Shown here: positions 8,105 to 16,501 of the stretch, piece after piece
Layout of the letters: each line of letters opens with the position of its first letter
Position numbering within the stretch: the stretch's first letter is position 1
Assembly: GCF_902459655.1 (NCBI RefSeq)
Contig: NZ_CABPSB010000004.1
Span: 285,966 to 349,965 of the forward strand
Reading direction: 5' to 3'
Origin: Pandoraea anhela
GTDB lineage: Bacteria > Pseudomonadota > Gammaproteobacteria > Burkholderiales > Burkholderiaceae
DNA: 64,000 nucleotides
Made by a program: the position numbers and the translations under genes
The notes under the pieces: model-generated
What the model saw: the letters and a program-made list of their open reading frames with translations, nothing else
What the model was told of the DNA's origin: nothing
Database searches by the model: none

Positions 8105-8620
8105 TCAGGGCGACGCCTGAGCGTCGTCCATTTGCCGCAGCACCCAGTACATGTACCCCGCGAACGCGCCGAAAATCACGTGGCCGGCTACCATCGCCCA
8201 CCCGCGCGACGCGATGAACCACGGGAACATCTGGGTCATCACATAGAAGTTCACGACATAGACGATCAAGCCGAAGATCCCGCCGGCAATCGACACGGTG
8301 ACGACGTCCGAATCGAGCCGGAACGGTGCGATGATCGCCCCCAGCACCACGCCCAGCACGACACCGATGGCCGCATGGACCATCAACGCCATGGCGACGA
8401 TGGACAGGTCGAACGTGGCGGGCTGCGACACAATCCCCGGACCCAGCACGATGGCTGCCACCATACGGGGCGGCACCCACGGGCTTTGGCCCGAGACGAG
8501 CAGCACCATGAGCATTTCGACGGCGGAAAAGAAGGCGCAGGCCACAAAGCCGGCGACAGCGGCAGCCGCCCAGTCCGGCGAGCGGTGCGTATAGCGATGC
8601 GAGCTGAGATGCAGTTCCAT
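8105..8620 (-). CDS. Conserved four-helix membrane protein
   Basis: Integral inner-membrane protein of 171 aa with about four hydrophobic segments: near residues 20-42, 55-98 (one long or two short helices), 108-132 and 142-160. No enzymatic motif is visible. I recognise a general Burkholderiales type of short membrane protein that is often given unreliable transporter names, and I would not assign a substrate. The ATG at 8620 is preceded by GAGGAAAT, a usable ribosome site. It is divergent from the small membrane protein at 8779. Confidence 0.75.
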   Translation of the reverse strand: MELHLSSHRYTHRSPDWAAAAVAGFVACAFFSAVEMLMVLLVSGQSPWVPPRMVAAIVLGPGIVSQPATFDLSIVAMALMVHAAIGVVLGVVLGAIIAPFRLDSDVVTVSIAGGIFGLIVYVVNFYVMTQMFPWFIASRGWAMVAGHVIFGAFAGYMYWVLRQMDDAQASP

Positions 8621-8778
8621 GATTTCCTCCGTTGAGGGACGCTCACAGAGCCGCCGGCACGACCGGCAGTGTTTCCAGCATAGGACACAATCCGGGAAAC
8701 ATGTCCGGGTGAGCCGGTCGTCTTCCTTATACTTGTCGGCAGGCCTCGCATTGGGCGGGCCGCTTAGGGAGATGTCTC

Positions 8779-8979
8779 ATGGGTAATACATCCGGCTTTC
8801 TCGCTTTGCTCGTCAGCATCGTGCTCATCGGCATACCGGTGTGGCGCATTCTTTCCCGGCTCGGCTTATCGCCCTGGTTCACCGTGCTGGCCTTCATCCC
8901 GATCGTCAACATCATTTCGCTCTGGCTGCTCTCGTACGCCAACTGGCCGGGCCAGGGCGCGCCGGTCCAGTCGAGCTGA
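8779..8979 (+). CDS. Small two-helix membrane protein (66 aa)
   Basis: A 66-aa protein made of two hydrophobic helices (about residues 8-22 and 34-53) joined by a short Arg-containing loop, ending in a polar tail. The start has an AGGGAG ribosome site 6 bases before the ATG. Its composition and the WFTVLAFIPIVNIISLWLLSYA stretch (given here as its key part, residues 33-54) resemble short membrane proteins whose role is unknown. It is a single-gene unit ahead of glnS. Confidence 0.6.
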   Translation: MGNTSGFLALLVSIVLIGIPVWRILSRLGLSPWFTVLAFIPIVNIISLWLLSYANWPGQGAPVQSS

Positions 8980-9016
8980 GTCTGCGAAATGAATCGACAC
9001 GGAGCGGCATGACCCG

Positions 9017-9053
9017 GCATGACGCGACATCATGGTGCGATGTCGCGTCATGC
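9017..9053. repeat. 15-bp perfect inverted repeat upstream of glnS
   Basis: GCATGACGCGACATC (9017-9031) and its exact complement GATGTCGCGTCATGC (9039-9053) flank a 7-base loop. It lies just after the 66-aa gene and about 100 bp before the glnS ATG. There is no U-run on either side, so it does not look like a standard intrinsic terminator. Confidence 0.6.
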
Positions 9054-9119
9054 GGTGGTCCTTTACGTGACGTCGCGTGGCGCCGAGATGACGCTCGCCC
9101 GTGGTGCAGTGCGGTACGG

Positions 9120-9125
9120 TAGAAT
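9120..9125 (+). promoter_or_regulatory. Candidate -10 element of glnS
   Basis: TAGAAT ends 29 bases before the glnS ATG and would give a leader of about 20-25 nt. I see no good -35 hexamer at the expected distance, so the call is tentative. Confidence 0.3.
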
Positions 9126-9154
9126 ATTCGCCAAACTCCAAACACTGGACAGGC

Positions 9155-10873
9155 ATGAGCACAGAGCTGAACGCGGCATCCAATTTCATCCGCAACATCA
9201 TTGACGAGGACAATCGTTCGGGCAAATGGGGCCAGCGCGTCGAAACGCGCTTCCCGCCGGAGCCGAACGGCTATCTGCACATCGGTCACGCCAAGGCCAT
9301 CTGCGTGAATTTCGGTATCGCGCGCGACTACGATGGCGTGTGCCATCTGCGCTTCGACGACACGAACCCCGAGAAGGAAGAAACCGAATACGTCGACTCG
9401 ATCATCGACATGGTCAAGTGGCTCGGCTTCAGCTATCAAACCCCGCAGAAGGAGCATCTTTACTTCGCGAGCGACTACTTCGAGCAACTGTATCAAGCCG
9501 CCGAGATTCTGATTCAGCGTGGCAAGGCTTACGTCGACAGTCAGAGCGCCGAAGACATGCGCGCCAATCGCGGCACGCTCGTCGAACCCGGCAAGGATTC
9601 GCCATTCCGCAGCCGCTCGGTCGAGGAGAACCTGGACCTGTTCCGCCGCATGCGCGCGGGCGAGTTTGCCGATGGCACGCATGTGCTGCGTGCGAAGATC
9701 GACATGGCGTCGCCCAACATCAACCTGCGCGACCCGGCCATCTATCGTATTCGTCACGCGCATCACCACCGAACGGGCGACGCCTGGTGCATCTACCCGA
9801 TGTACACGTACGCGCACCCGCTCGAAGATGCCATCGAGAACATCACCCACAGCTTGTGCACGCTGGAGTTCGAAGATCAGCGTCCGTTCTACGACTGGGT
9901 GCTCGGCGAGTTGGCTGACGCGGGCATGTTCACCCGCCCGACACCGCAGCAGATCGAATTCGCCCGTTTGCAATTGACGTACGCCATCACGAGCAAGCGC
10001 AAGCTGCGTCAGTTGGTCGACGAAAAGCACGTCGACGGTTGGGACGATCCCCGCATGCCGACGCTCGTCGGTCTGCGCCGTCGTGGCTTCTCCCCCGAGA
10101 GTCTGCAACTGTTCTGCGATCGCATCGGCGTGGCCAAGTCGGCGTCGTGGATCGACATGAGCATTCTCGAACAGGCACTGCGCGACGACCTCGACCCGAA
10201 GGCCCCGCGCGCCACTGCGGTGCTCGACCCGCTCAAACTCGTCATCGACAACTACCCCGAGGGCAAACAGGAGGACTGTCAGGCACCGGTGCATCCGCAC
10301 TTCCCTGAGCGCGGCATGCGTACGTTCCCGATCTCACGCGAGCTGTGGATCGAGCGCGAGGACTTCCAGGCCGAGCCGGTCAAGGGCTTCTTCCGTCTGT
10401 TCCCGGGCAACAAGGTGCGCCTGCGCTACGGGTATGTGGTGGAATGCACGGGCTTCGATACGGATGCCGACGGCAACGTGACGGCCGTGCACTGCAATTA
10501 CTTCGAAGACAGCCGTTCGGGTACGCCGGGCGCGGACAACTACAAGGTCAAGGGCAATATTCACTGGGTCAGTGCACCGCATGCGCTGGCTGCGGAAGTC
10601 CGCATCTATGACCGCCTGTTCCTCGATCCGAATCCGGATGCCGGCGACAAGAACTTCCTCGACGCCATCAATCCGAACGCCAAACGCGTGACGCAAGCCT
10701 ACGTCGAGCCGGGCATGCTGAACTTCGCTCCGGAAGATCGCGTGCAATTCGAGCGTCACGGGTACTTCGTCGCGGACCGTCACGATTCGGCGCCGGGGAA
10801 ACCTGTTTTCAACCGGATCGTCTCGCTCAAGGACAGTTGGGCGGTGAAGCCGGCCAAGGGCGGCGGCAAGTAA
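9155..10873 (+). CDS. glnS: Glutaminyl-tRNA synthetase
   Basis: Class I aminoacyl-tRNA synthetase charging tRNA-Gln, 572 aa. The HIGH motif is at 42-45 in PPEPNGYLHIGHAK. The KMSKS-type loop is degenerate (TSKRK, 279-283), as is usual for GlnRS. Downstream are the GlnRS-specific stretches THSLCTLEFEDQRPFYDW and a C-terminal anticodon-binding beta-barrel region from about 345. The frame opens at 9101, but MSTELNAASNFI is the natural start, with an AGGC/GGACAGG ribosome site. Having a GlnRS gene fits a betaproteobacterium that charges Gln directly. A strong intrinsic terminator follows. Confidence 0.97.
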   Translation: MSTELNAASNFIRNIIDEDNRSGKWGQRVETRFPPEPNGYLHIGHAKAICVNFGIARDYDGVCHLRFDDTNPEKEETEYVDSIIDMVKWLGFSYQTPQKEHLYFASDYFEQLYQAAEILIQRGKAYVDSQSAEDMRANRGTLVEPGKDSPFRSRSVEENLDLFRRMRAGEFADGTHVLRAKIDMASPNINLRDPAIYRIRHAHHHRTGDAWCIYPMYTYAHPLEDAIENITHSLCTLEFEDQRPFYDWVLGELADAGMFTRPTPQQIEFARLQLTYAITSKRKLRQLVDEKHVDGWDDPRMPTLVGLRRRGFSPESLQLFCDRIGVAKSASWIDMSILEQALRDDLDPKAPRATAVLDPLKLVIDNYPEGKQEDCQAPVHPHFPERGMRTFPISRELWIEREDFQAEPVKGFFRLFPGNKVRLRYGYVVECTGFDTDADGNVTAVHCNYFEDSRSGTPGADNYKVKGNIHWVSAPHALAAEVRIYDRLFLDPNPDAGDKNFLDAINPNAKRVTQAYVEPGMLNFAPEDRVQFERHGYFVADRHDSAPGKPVFNRIVSLKDSWAVKPAKGGGK

Positions 10874-10904
10874 GCCACCCCGGACATTCGATCCTCGCTG
10901 AATC

Positions 10905-10937
10905 AAACCCGCGCCCTCGTGCGCGGGTTTTGTTTTT
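10905..10937 (+). terminator. Intrinsic terminator of glnS
   Basis: A perfect 10-bp stem (AAACCCGCGC with GCGCGGGTTT) closes a 6-base loop and is followed by TGTTTTT. It begins 32 bp after the glnS stop. Confidence 0.85.
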
Positions 10938-11060
10938 CGGCAGTGCCGACACGTGGTATCGGCAATTCAAATACCGACTATAACGAGGCAACTCGCCCGG
11001 CAATGAGGGTTCGGCGTAAGCTCGCGGCCATCGCCCCTCGGATCATCGCAGCCCGACCCG

Positions 11061-12053
11061 ATGGAGGCCCAAGTCGCTATTGTCGGGTCTGCCCACCCTG
11101 TCGTCGTTCCGACCATGTCCGTGCCACGCTCGTCTTCCGTATCGACGCCGCCCACACCGGTCGCCTCGCCGTCGCCGGTCGGCAAGCAGCGCTGGCTGAT
11201 TGCCGAGCTGCGCGCGACGATGTCCAACTTTGCACAGATTTACTTTATGCCGTCGGCCGGCCTCGGCGCGTTGCTGTTGGCTGTGCTGGCACTGGCCGAC
11301 CTGCCGGCTGCCGTGACGGGGTGGGCCGCCAGCGCAGCCGCATCGGGTTTCGCCATCGCGTTACGCTTGCCGCGCGATCAACGCCGGGCGGGCCTGCTTG
11401 GCTATAACAGCGCACTGACGGGCATCGCGTTCGGCGCGTTATGGCAACCGGACGCCACCTTCGCCGCCTGGCTGACCGTGTGCAGCGGCATGACCGTCGT
11501 CGTGACCGCCATGCTTGCCCGACACCGGCTGCCCGCCCTGACGGGGCCCTTCGTGGCGGCCATGACGCTATCCTGGGCCGCGCAGCCCTGGCTTGCACTG
11601 ACGCCACGCATCGGTGCACTGTCGTGTGACGCCGCTACACCGGGCTTCGTCTTTTGTGCCGTGGGCCAGGTCGTCTTCATCGCGCCGCTGGTGTTAGGGC
11701 TGCTGACCTGGTACTTGCTGGCGCTCTGGGACTTGCGAGCCACGCTGTGGGCGTTAGCGGCAGCGGTCGCGGTCTGGATGATCTTCACGGCAATGTCGAA
11801 GCATTGGCCGCCCATGGCCATTCAGGCCGGCGGGGTCGGCGTCAACGCTTTCCTCGCCGCGCTTGGACTCGGGGTTTTCGGACATCCCCCTAAGCATCGC
11901 CTGACCGGCGCCATGCTGGCTGCGGCGATTTGCGTCATGCTGGGCACATGGTTGGCGCCGTTGGGCTGGCCCTATTTCACTTTGCCGTTCAACCTCGCCG
12001 TCTGGCTTGTGCTGAGTGTCGCTGCAATACGCAAGCGAGCGCGCAACGCCTAA
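11061..12053 (+). CDS. Urea transporter family protein
   Basis: Predicted inner-membrane urea channel of the UT family, 330 aa with about ten hydrophobic segments. The two-fold repeat of the family is visible: GYNSALTGIAFG and LPALTGPFV in the first half are mirrored by VGVNAFLAALGLGVF and LPFNLAVWL in the second half. The first 50 residues are polar and Ser/Pro-rich and may be partly untranslated: in-frame ATGs at 11115 and 11220 are alternatives and none has a clear ribosome site. No urease or amidase gene is nearby, so the physiological link is unknown. It stands alone between glnS and photolyase. Confidence 0.8.
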   Translation: MEAQVAIVGSAHPVVVPTMSVPRSSSVSTPPTPVASPSPVGKQRWLIAELRATMSNFAQIYFMPSAGLGALLLAVLALADLPAAVTGWAASAAASGFAIALRLPRDQRRAGLLGYNSALTGIAFGALWQPDATFAAWLTVCSGMTVVVTAMLARHRLPALTGPFVAAMTLSWAAQPWLALTPRIGALSCDAATPGFVFCAVGQVVFIAPLVLGLLTWYLLALWDLRATLWALAAAVAVWMIFTAMSKHWPPMAIQAGGVGVNAFLAALGLGVFGHPPKHRLTGAMLAAAICVMLGTWLAPLGWPYFTLPFNLAVWLVLSVAAIRKRARNA

Positions 12054-12084
12054 AAAAAATGCCCGGAACGCTGACGTTCCGGGC
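12052..12084 (-). terminator. Strong intrinsic terminator on the minus strand
   Basis: The stem GCCCGGAACG/CGTTCCGGGC (10 bp, CTGA loop, 12061-12084) is preceded on the plus strand by eight A residues. It is therefore a classical hairpin plus U8 terminator for minus-strand RNA. The nearest minus-strand gene, phr, ends 278 bp upstream in that direction. No supportable gene lies in 12085-12362, so this is either a long phr 3' region or the end of a small RNA. Confidence 0.75.
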
Positions 12085-12362
12085 ACTCGCTCAACGCGAA
12101 CCCCGTGGTTCGAAGCTGCCGTCTGTGCGGCCAAGGATTTTCTCCAGCTTCCCCGTGTGGTTTTGGCCTGCCCTTGCTCAATGCTGAGCATGTCGAGCAC
12201 ATCATCTGTTGTTTTATTGCTTCCTCCCACGTCCGCTAACGCCCCCCGACGTTGCGAACCGATATCGAAGCCCAGGCCTCTTGCGTGCCGTACCCCTATC
12301 AACGGCCGACGACGACAAAAGTTGACCGGGGTATACACGGATCCGGAAGCCCCCTGGGGGAC

Positions 12363-13859
12363 TCAGTCGTCACCGGATTCGCCGCCCGCCCCGGTCGACG
12401 CCGCAGGGGTTTTCACGACGGCGTACCGCGCCAGCGTCTCCTTGCGCGCGATATCGTGGGCAACGAGGGGCTGCGGATAGTCGCGCCCGAGCGTCACTTT
12501 GGCGTCCGCCAGCGCCTGCGCGTCGGCACGCCACGGCGCATGAATCGCCTTATCCGACAAATTGGCCAGTTCGGGAACGTATTTCCGGATGAAGCGGCCT
12601 TCCGGATCGAATTTTTCCGACTGCGTGATCGGATTGAAGATACGAAAATACGGTTGCGCATCGCAACCTGTGGACGCCGCCCACTGCCAGCCGCCATTGT
12701 TGGCCGCCAGGTCGAAATCGTTCAACTGACGGGCGAAATACGCTTCCCCGCGTCGCCAGTCGATTCCCAGATCTTTGACCAGAAAGCTGGCCGTGACCAT
12801 GCGCAACCGGTTGTGCATGTATCCGGTCTGGTTGATCTGGCGCATGGCGGCATCGACCAGCGGATACCCTGTGCGCCCTTCGCACCATGCCACAAAGAGG
12901 GCATCGGCGGCCTTGCCTGTGGCCCACTCGATCGCGTCGTAAGCCGGCTTGAATGCGTTGCCCACGACTTCGGGGTGATGGTGCAGGATCATGAAATAAA
13001 ACTCGCGCCAGATCAGCTCGTTGAGCCATGTCTTCGCGCCATTGCCGGCCTCACCGCCCTGCAGCATGGCCGCATGCGCCTCGCGCGCCAGCGTTCGGAT
13101 CGAGATCGTGCCGAAACGCAGATGTACCGACAGATAGCTCGGCCCTCGCACCGCCGGATAATCGCGCCGTTCGTGGTAATGCGGCATGCGGGGCAGAAAG
13201 TCGTCGAGCAACTGGCGTGCGCCCGACTCCCCCGCGCGAATCGCCATGCGGCGCGCCGCCGGTATGTCGAATCCCATCGATGCCAATGAAGGCATATCCC
13301 CCGCACCGCGCGATGGTTTTGCCAGCCGCTTGAGATCGGCCGGCCGACCGTGAGGCGCCAGATCGACGGGGCGGACCTGCTTGAGCCACGCGCGCGAATA
13401 CGGCGTGAAAACACTGTAGGGCTCACCCTGCGCCGTCAGAATCTCGTTCATCTCGAAGATCACCTGATCCTTGACCGTCTCGAACGCGATATCCGAATCC
13501 TCAAGCGAACGCGCGACAGCGCGGTCGCGGGCGACAGCCGCAGGCTCGTAATCGCGACCGGCAAACACCGCCTGCACACCGAGCGATTTGGCCAGCGCTG
13601 GGATTTCCCGCGTCGGATCGCCGTGCAGGACGATGAGGCCACCGCCGGCGTCCCCCAAGGTCTTCGCCAACTCGCCGACGCTGTCGTGAATGAATGCCAC
13701 ACGACGGTCGTCGCGCGACAAGGCTTCGAGGATCGTCGTATCGAAAACGAATGCGACATACACCTCGCCGCAGGTCGCAAGCGCTTGCGCCAGCGTCGCA
13801 TTGTCCGAGCAGCGCAGATCGCGCCGCAGCCATACCAACCCTTTTTGAAATTCGCTCAT
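12363..13859 (-). CDS. phrB: Deoxyribodipyrimidine photolyase (CPD photolyase, class I type)
   Basis: Light-dependent repair enzyme for cyclobutane pyrimidine dimers, 498 aa. It begins with a Rossmann-like antenna-binding domain (VWLRRDLRCSDN near the N-terminus, residues 1-140) and continues to the all-helical FAD domain. Diagnostic FAD and substrate motifs are SVHLRFGTISIR, WLNELIWREFYFMIL, YMHNRLRMVTASFLVKDL, and DFDLAANNGGWQWAASTGCDAQ (residue run within about 375-400). The NNGGWQW and TGCDAQP signatures are those of class I CPD photolyases rather than (6-4) enzymes. The start is ATG at 13859. It is a single-gene unit transcribed away from the lipoprotein gene at 13992. Confidence 0.94.
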   Translation of the reverse strand: MSEFQKGLVWLRRDLRCSDNATLAQALATCGEVYVAFVFDTTILEALSRDDRRVAFIHDSVGELAKTLGDAGGGLIVLHGDPTREIPALAKSLGVQAVFAGRDYEPAAVARDRAVARSLEDSDIAFETVKDQVIFEMNEILTAQGEPYSVFTPYSRAWLKQVRPVDLAPHGRPADLKRLAKPSRGAGDMPSLASMGFDIPAARRMAIRAGESGARQLLDDFLPRMPHYHERRDYPAVRGPSYLSVHLRFGTISIRTLAREAHAAMLQGGEAGNGAKTWLNELIWREFYFMILHHHPEVVGNAFKPAYDAIEWATGKAADALFVAWCEGRTGYPLVDAAMRQINQTGYMHNRLRMVTASFLVKDLGIDWRRGEAYFARQLNDFDLAANNGGWQWAASTGCDAQPYFRIFNPITQSEKFDPEGRFIRKYVPELANLSDKAIHAPWRADAQALADAKVTLGRDYPQPLVAHDIARKETLARYAVVKTPAASTGAGGESGDD

Positions 13860-13991
13860 GTCCGAATGGCGCGACCGAAGTGCGCCGCTGTCTGGTTAAG
13901 TCGCAGGTGTTTTGCAGAATCCGGGAGGAATCCGCCAGATCCCGTAACATAGCGAGATCGTGGACTTTACGCCATCGGCCTTGATTACCTC

Positions 13992-14447
13992 ATGACTCGG
14001 AAGTATCCGATTTCGGTCTGCCTGCGCCGCATCGCGCCGACCCTTTGCAGCGCGGCGGCCGTCATTATCCTCGCCGGCTGCGCCGCCCCATCGAAACCCC
14101 ACGGCGATTCAACGGCAGCGCGCCAGACGGCCCCGGACGCCGCCACGTTGCGCGAGCGTCATCTGGCCGCGGCCGACGCCGCTGCGGACCAATACCGCAC
14201 CTGCCTCTACGGCCACGTCGCGCGGTACATCCATCTCGTGCCGGACCCCGCCCGTCTGGCCGACGAAGCCGCCGCCGAATGCGCACCGATTACCGAGCGA
14301 TTTCGCCGCGAGCGTCAGGCAGCCATCGTGACGTACACCTCATCATCGGACGCCGCCCAGCAAGCCGACGCCGCCACCCTGACACTTCAGGCCGATGGAC
14401 TGCGCGTGGCCCGCGCACGCGCCACGGAGTTGCGCGCGCTTCAATGA
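13992..14447 (+). CDS. Putative lipoprotein of unknown function (151 aa)
   Basis: A 151-aa protein with a clear type II signal peptide: positively charged start MTRKYP, hydrophobic core SAAAVIILAG, and lipobox LAGC with the lipidated cysteine at C30. The mature part is Ala-rich, mostly helical, with two cysteines (CLYGHV and ECAPI) that could form a disulfide. I recognise no domain. It is divergent from phrB with about 130 bp between starts and is followed by a small terminator. Confidence 0.7.
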   Translation: MTRKYPISVCLRRIAPTLCSAAAVIILAGCAAPSKPHGDSTAARQTAPDAATLRERHLAAADAAADQYRTCLYGHVARYIHLVPDPARLADEAAAECAPITERFRRERQAAIVTYTSSSDAAQQADAATLTLQADGLRVARARATELRALQ

Positions 14448-14602
14448 AGTCAAGCACCAACTTCAATCGCACGCTTCAGTTACGTAGTGACCCGAACGTG
14501 CTTTCCCTAATCGGGCAAGCCCCGATTGGCGAAATACGGGCAGGTGACCAAAATGAAATCGCCCTCTTACGTCCTTTTGGGGGTACTGCGACAACGTCAT
14601 TT

Positions 14603-14624
14603 GCCCGCTTCGGCGGGCATTTTT
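14603..14624 (+). terminator. Terminator after the 151-aa lipoprotein gene
   Basis: The GCCCGC-TTCG-GCGGGC hairpin with a UUCG tetraloop is followed by ATTTTTC on the plus strand. It lies 155 bp after the lipoprotein stop. A second hairpin (AATCGGG-CAAG-CCCCGATT) precedes it near 14510. The interval 14448-14703 has no supportable gene. Confidence 0.6.
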
Positions 14625-14703
14625 CTTCGGCATCCACAAGAATTTGCCCAGGACGTTCAGGGTGAGGAGACTGCGATGTGCGTCTTCCGCAAAAGCGTCG
14701 AGG

Positions 14704-15213
14704 TCACTTGTCGTCGCGCACACGCGGCGCCGGCGCGTCCCCGTCCGGCGAGCGATTTTCCGACTCGTCGTGCCCCAACCATCGGTGTGCGAGCGACTCG
14801 AGACGCCCGCCGAGCGCCAGCACGATAAGCAGCAGGACCATGGCCACTAGCGCGATATGCCAGCGCCCGAGACCACAAATGATGCCGATCCCCGTCGTGC
14901 TCCAAAGCGCCGCCGCGGTCGTGAAACCATGGACCGACGCGCCGTGGCTGGGCCGGACGATGCACCCGGCACCGAGAAAGCCGATCCCGGCCACGATACC
15001 CTGCACGACCCGGCTTACCGACGATCCGTCATAGGGCAACGCCGTCCCCGGGAACGGTACGACGGCGAGCACGAACAAGGCCGATCCAAAGGACACGATG
15101 GCCAGTGTCCGCAAGCCGACGGACTTGTGATGCAGATTCCGGTTAAGTCCGACCAATCCGCCGAGTATCAGAGCAGCGGTGAGCCGCAACGTGACTTCGA
15201 TGATCTCTGCCAT
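14704..15213 (-). CDS. MgtC/SapB family membrane protein
   Basis: Inner-membrane protein of 169 aa with the MgtC/SapB domain. Four to five hydrophobic segments occupy residues 7-130. The family motifs are visible: GLVGLNRNLHHKSVGLRTLAIVS (only its central GLRTLA is diagnostic), GIGFLGAGCIV, and GFTTAAALWSTTGIGIICG. It has a polar C-terminal tail of about 30 residues instead of the ACT-like domain of true virulence MgtC. Members affect Mg2+ homeostasis or ATP synthase activity in other bacteria, and the role here is not known. It lies next to dinB on the same strand, 32 bp downstream of the dinB stop. Confidence 0.88.
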   Translation of the reverse strand: MAEIIEVTLRLTAALILGGLVGLNRNLHHKSVGLRTLAIVSFGSALFVLAVVPFPGTALPYDGSSVSRVVQGIVAGIGFLGAGCIVRPSHGASVHGFTTAAALWSTTGIGIICGLGRWHIALVAMVLLLIVLALGGRLESLAHRWLGHDESENRSPDGDAPAPRVRDDK

Positions 15214-15245
15214 CCCTCACCTCGCTTGTCTGCGCGATTCAAGAT

Positions 15246-16394
15246 TCAAGTCTGTGTCGTGGCATTATCGCTCGACGAAAGCGATGCGTGATCCGGCCGA
15301 TGCAGTGCGTCGTGCCCGTCGTCCCAATCGTCGAACAAGCGCAACTGGCGTGACGCCTGTGCTTCGAGCAGTCGCACCCCCACGCCCATCAATCGAACCG
15401 GACGACGTTTTCGCCCCACGGCCTCGGCCAGCAGCTCACGGCATTGCGCCGGGTCGACGCCAAGTGCGCCGGCCTCCGCCGTCGTGCGCGAAAAATCCGC
15501 GAAGCGAATCTTGACGAACACCTTGGCGATGGCCAATGGCTCGTTGCGACGCGCCCGACCGATCCGCTCGGTCAATTGACGAAGCAAAGGGTCGAGCGCC
15601 GCCTCACACTCCGCCAACGTTCGAAGATCACGCGTATAAGTCGTCTCGACGCTGATGGACTTGCGTTCGCGATCCGGGCTGACCTCACGCGTATCGATTC
15701 CGCGACAGCGCTCGAACAAGCGTTGGCCGAACACCCCGAAGCGTTCGGTCAGATCAGCCATCGAGTGGCTGCGCAAATCTGCGCAGGAATCCACGCCCAG
15801 CGCACGTAGTTTCTCGGCCGTGACCTTGCCAACCCCAAACAGCCGTTCGACGGGCAGCACGGCGACGAACGCATCGACTTGCGCAGGCTTTACGACAAAC
15901 ATGCCATCGGGCTTGCGCCAGTCGCTGGCGATCTTGGCGATGAACTTGTTGGGCGCCACGCCCGCCGACACCGTCAGTCCGACTTCCGATGCGACACGTG
16001 CCCGGATTTCTCGCGCAATCAGCGTAGCCGACCCACCGCAGTGCTCACTATCGGTGACATCCAGATACGCCTCGTCCAGCGACAACGGTTCGACCAGATC
16101 CGTATAATCGCGATAGATTGCCATGATCCGCTTCGATGCGTCCTGATAGCGCTGCATCGAGGGCGGAATGATGCGAAGCGCCGGGCAGAGTTTCAAGGCT
16201 TGTGCTGACGGCATGGCAGAGCGCACCCCGAAGGCTCGCGCCTCGTAATTGCATGTGGCCACGACACCGCGCTGATCCGGCTGGCCGCCCACGGCCAGCG
16301 GAATTCCGCGCAGCGACGGATCGTCACGCATCTCGACGGAAGCGTAAAAACAATCGGCGTCGCAATGAATAATCTTGCGCAGGGACTCTGTCAT
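15246..16394 (-). CDS. dinB: DNA polymerase IV (Y-family)
   Basis: Translesion DNA polymerase of 382 aa. The palm catalytic carboxylates are in IIHCDADCFYASVE (D12) and LSLDEAYLDVTD. A GVAPNKFIAKIASDWRKPDG block and the helix-hairpin-helix stretch LFGVGKVTAEKLRALG follow. The little-finger domain spans about 240-345. The frame is open to 16436, but that extension would encode the LexA box, so the ATG at 16394 (MTESLRK) was chosen. A LexA box sits 18 bp upstream of this ATG, which implies SOS induction. No beta-clamp motif of the simple QL-LF type was checked rigorously, although the C-terminal QLRLFDDW stretch is a good candidate for one. Confidence 0.95.
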   Translation of the reverse strand: MTESLRKIIHCDADCFYASVEMRDDPSLRGIPLAVGGQPDQRGVVATCNYEARAFGVRSAMPSAQALKLCPALRIIPPSMQRYQDASKRIMAIYRDYTDLVEPLSLDEAYLDVTDSEHCGGSATLIAREIRARVASEVGLTVSAGVAPNKFIAKIASDWRKPDGMFVVKPAQVDAFVAVLPVERLFGVGKVTAEKLRALGVDSCADLRSHSMADLTERFGVFGQRLFERCRGIDTREVSPDRERKSISVETTYTRDLRTLAECEAALDPLLRQLTERIGRARRNEPLAIAKVFVKIRFADFSRTTAEAGALGVDPAQCRELLAEAVGRKRRPVRLMGVGVRLLEAQASRQLRLFDDWDDGHDALHRPDHASLSSSDNATTQT

Positions 16395-16411
16395 GGTGGG
16401 CGGCGAAAATA

Positions 16412-16427
16412 CTGTGCAAATATACAG
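16412..16427 (-). promoter_or_regulatory. LexA box (SOS operator) of dinB
   Basis: On the minus strand the sequence is CTGTATATTTGCACAG, a perfect CTGT-N8-ACAG with an AT-rich core. It is followed directly by TATTTT, a plausible -10 element, and the dinB ATG begins 18 bases after the box. Repression by LexA is established for dinB homologues. Confidence 0.85.
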
Positions 16428-16501
16428 CATTCGCACATTTCATGCGCTTCATCGGTTACAGTTGTTCCGGCCATCGTATCGACGCACGGCTCGCCGACGA
16501 G

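Noticed and set aside
8912-10300. A 462-codon minus-strand frame opposite glnS
   Set aside because: It is antisense to glnS, whose HIGH and TSKRK motifs are unambiguous.
12085-12338. A 6S RNA or small protein in the region beyond phrB
   Set aside because: A CGAACC/GGTTCG hairpin recalls 6S RNA, but I could not trace a long closed rod with a central bubble, and the neighbours are not those usual for ssrS. Short frames here lack support.
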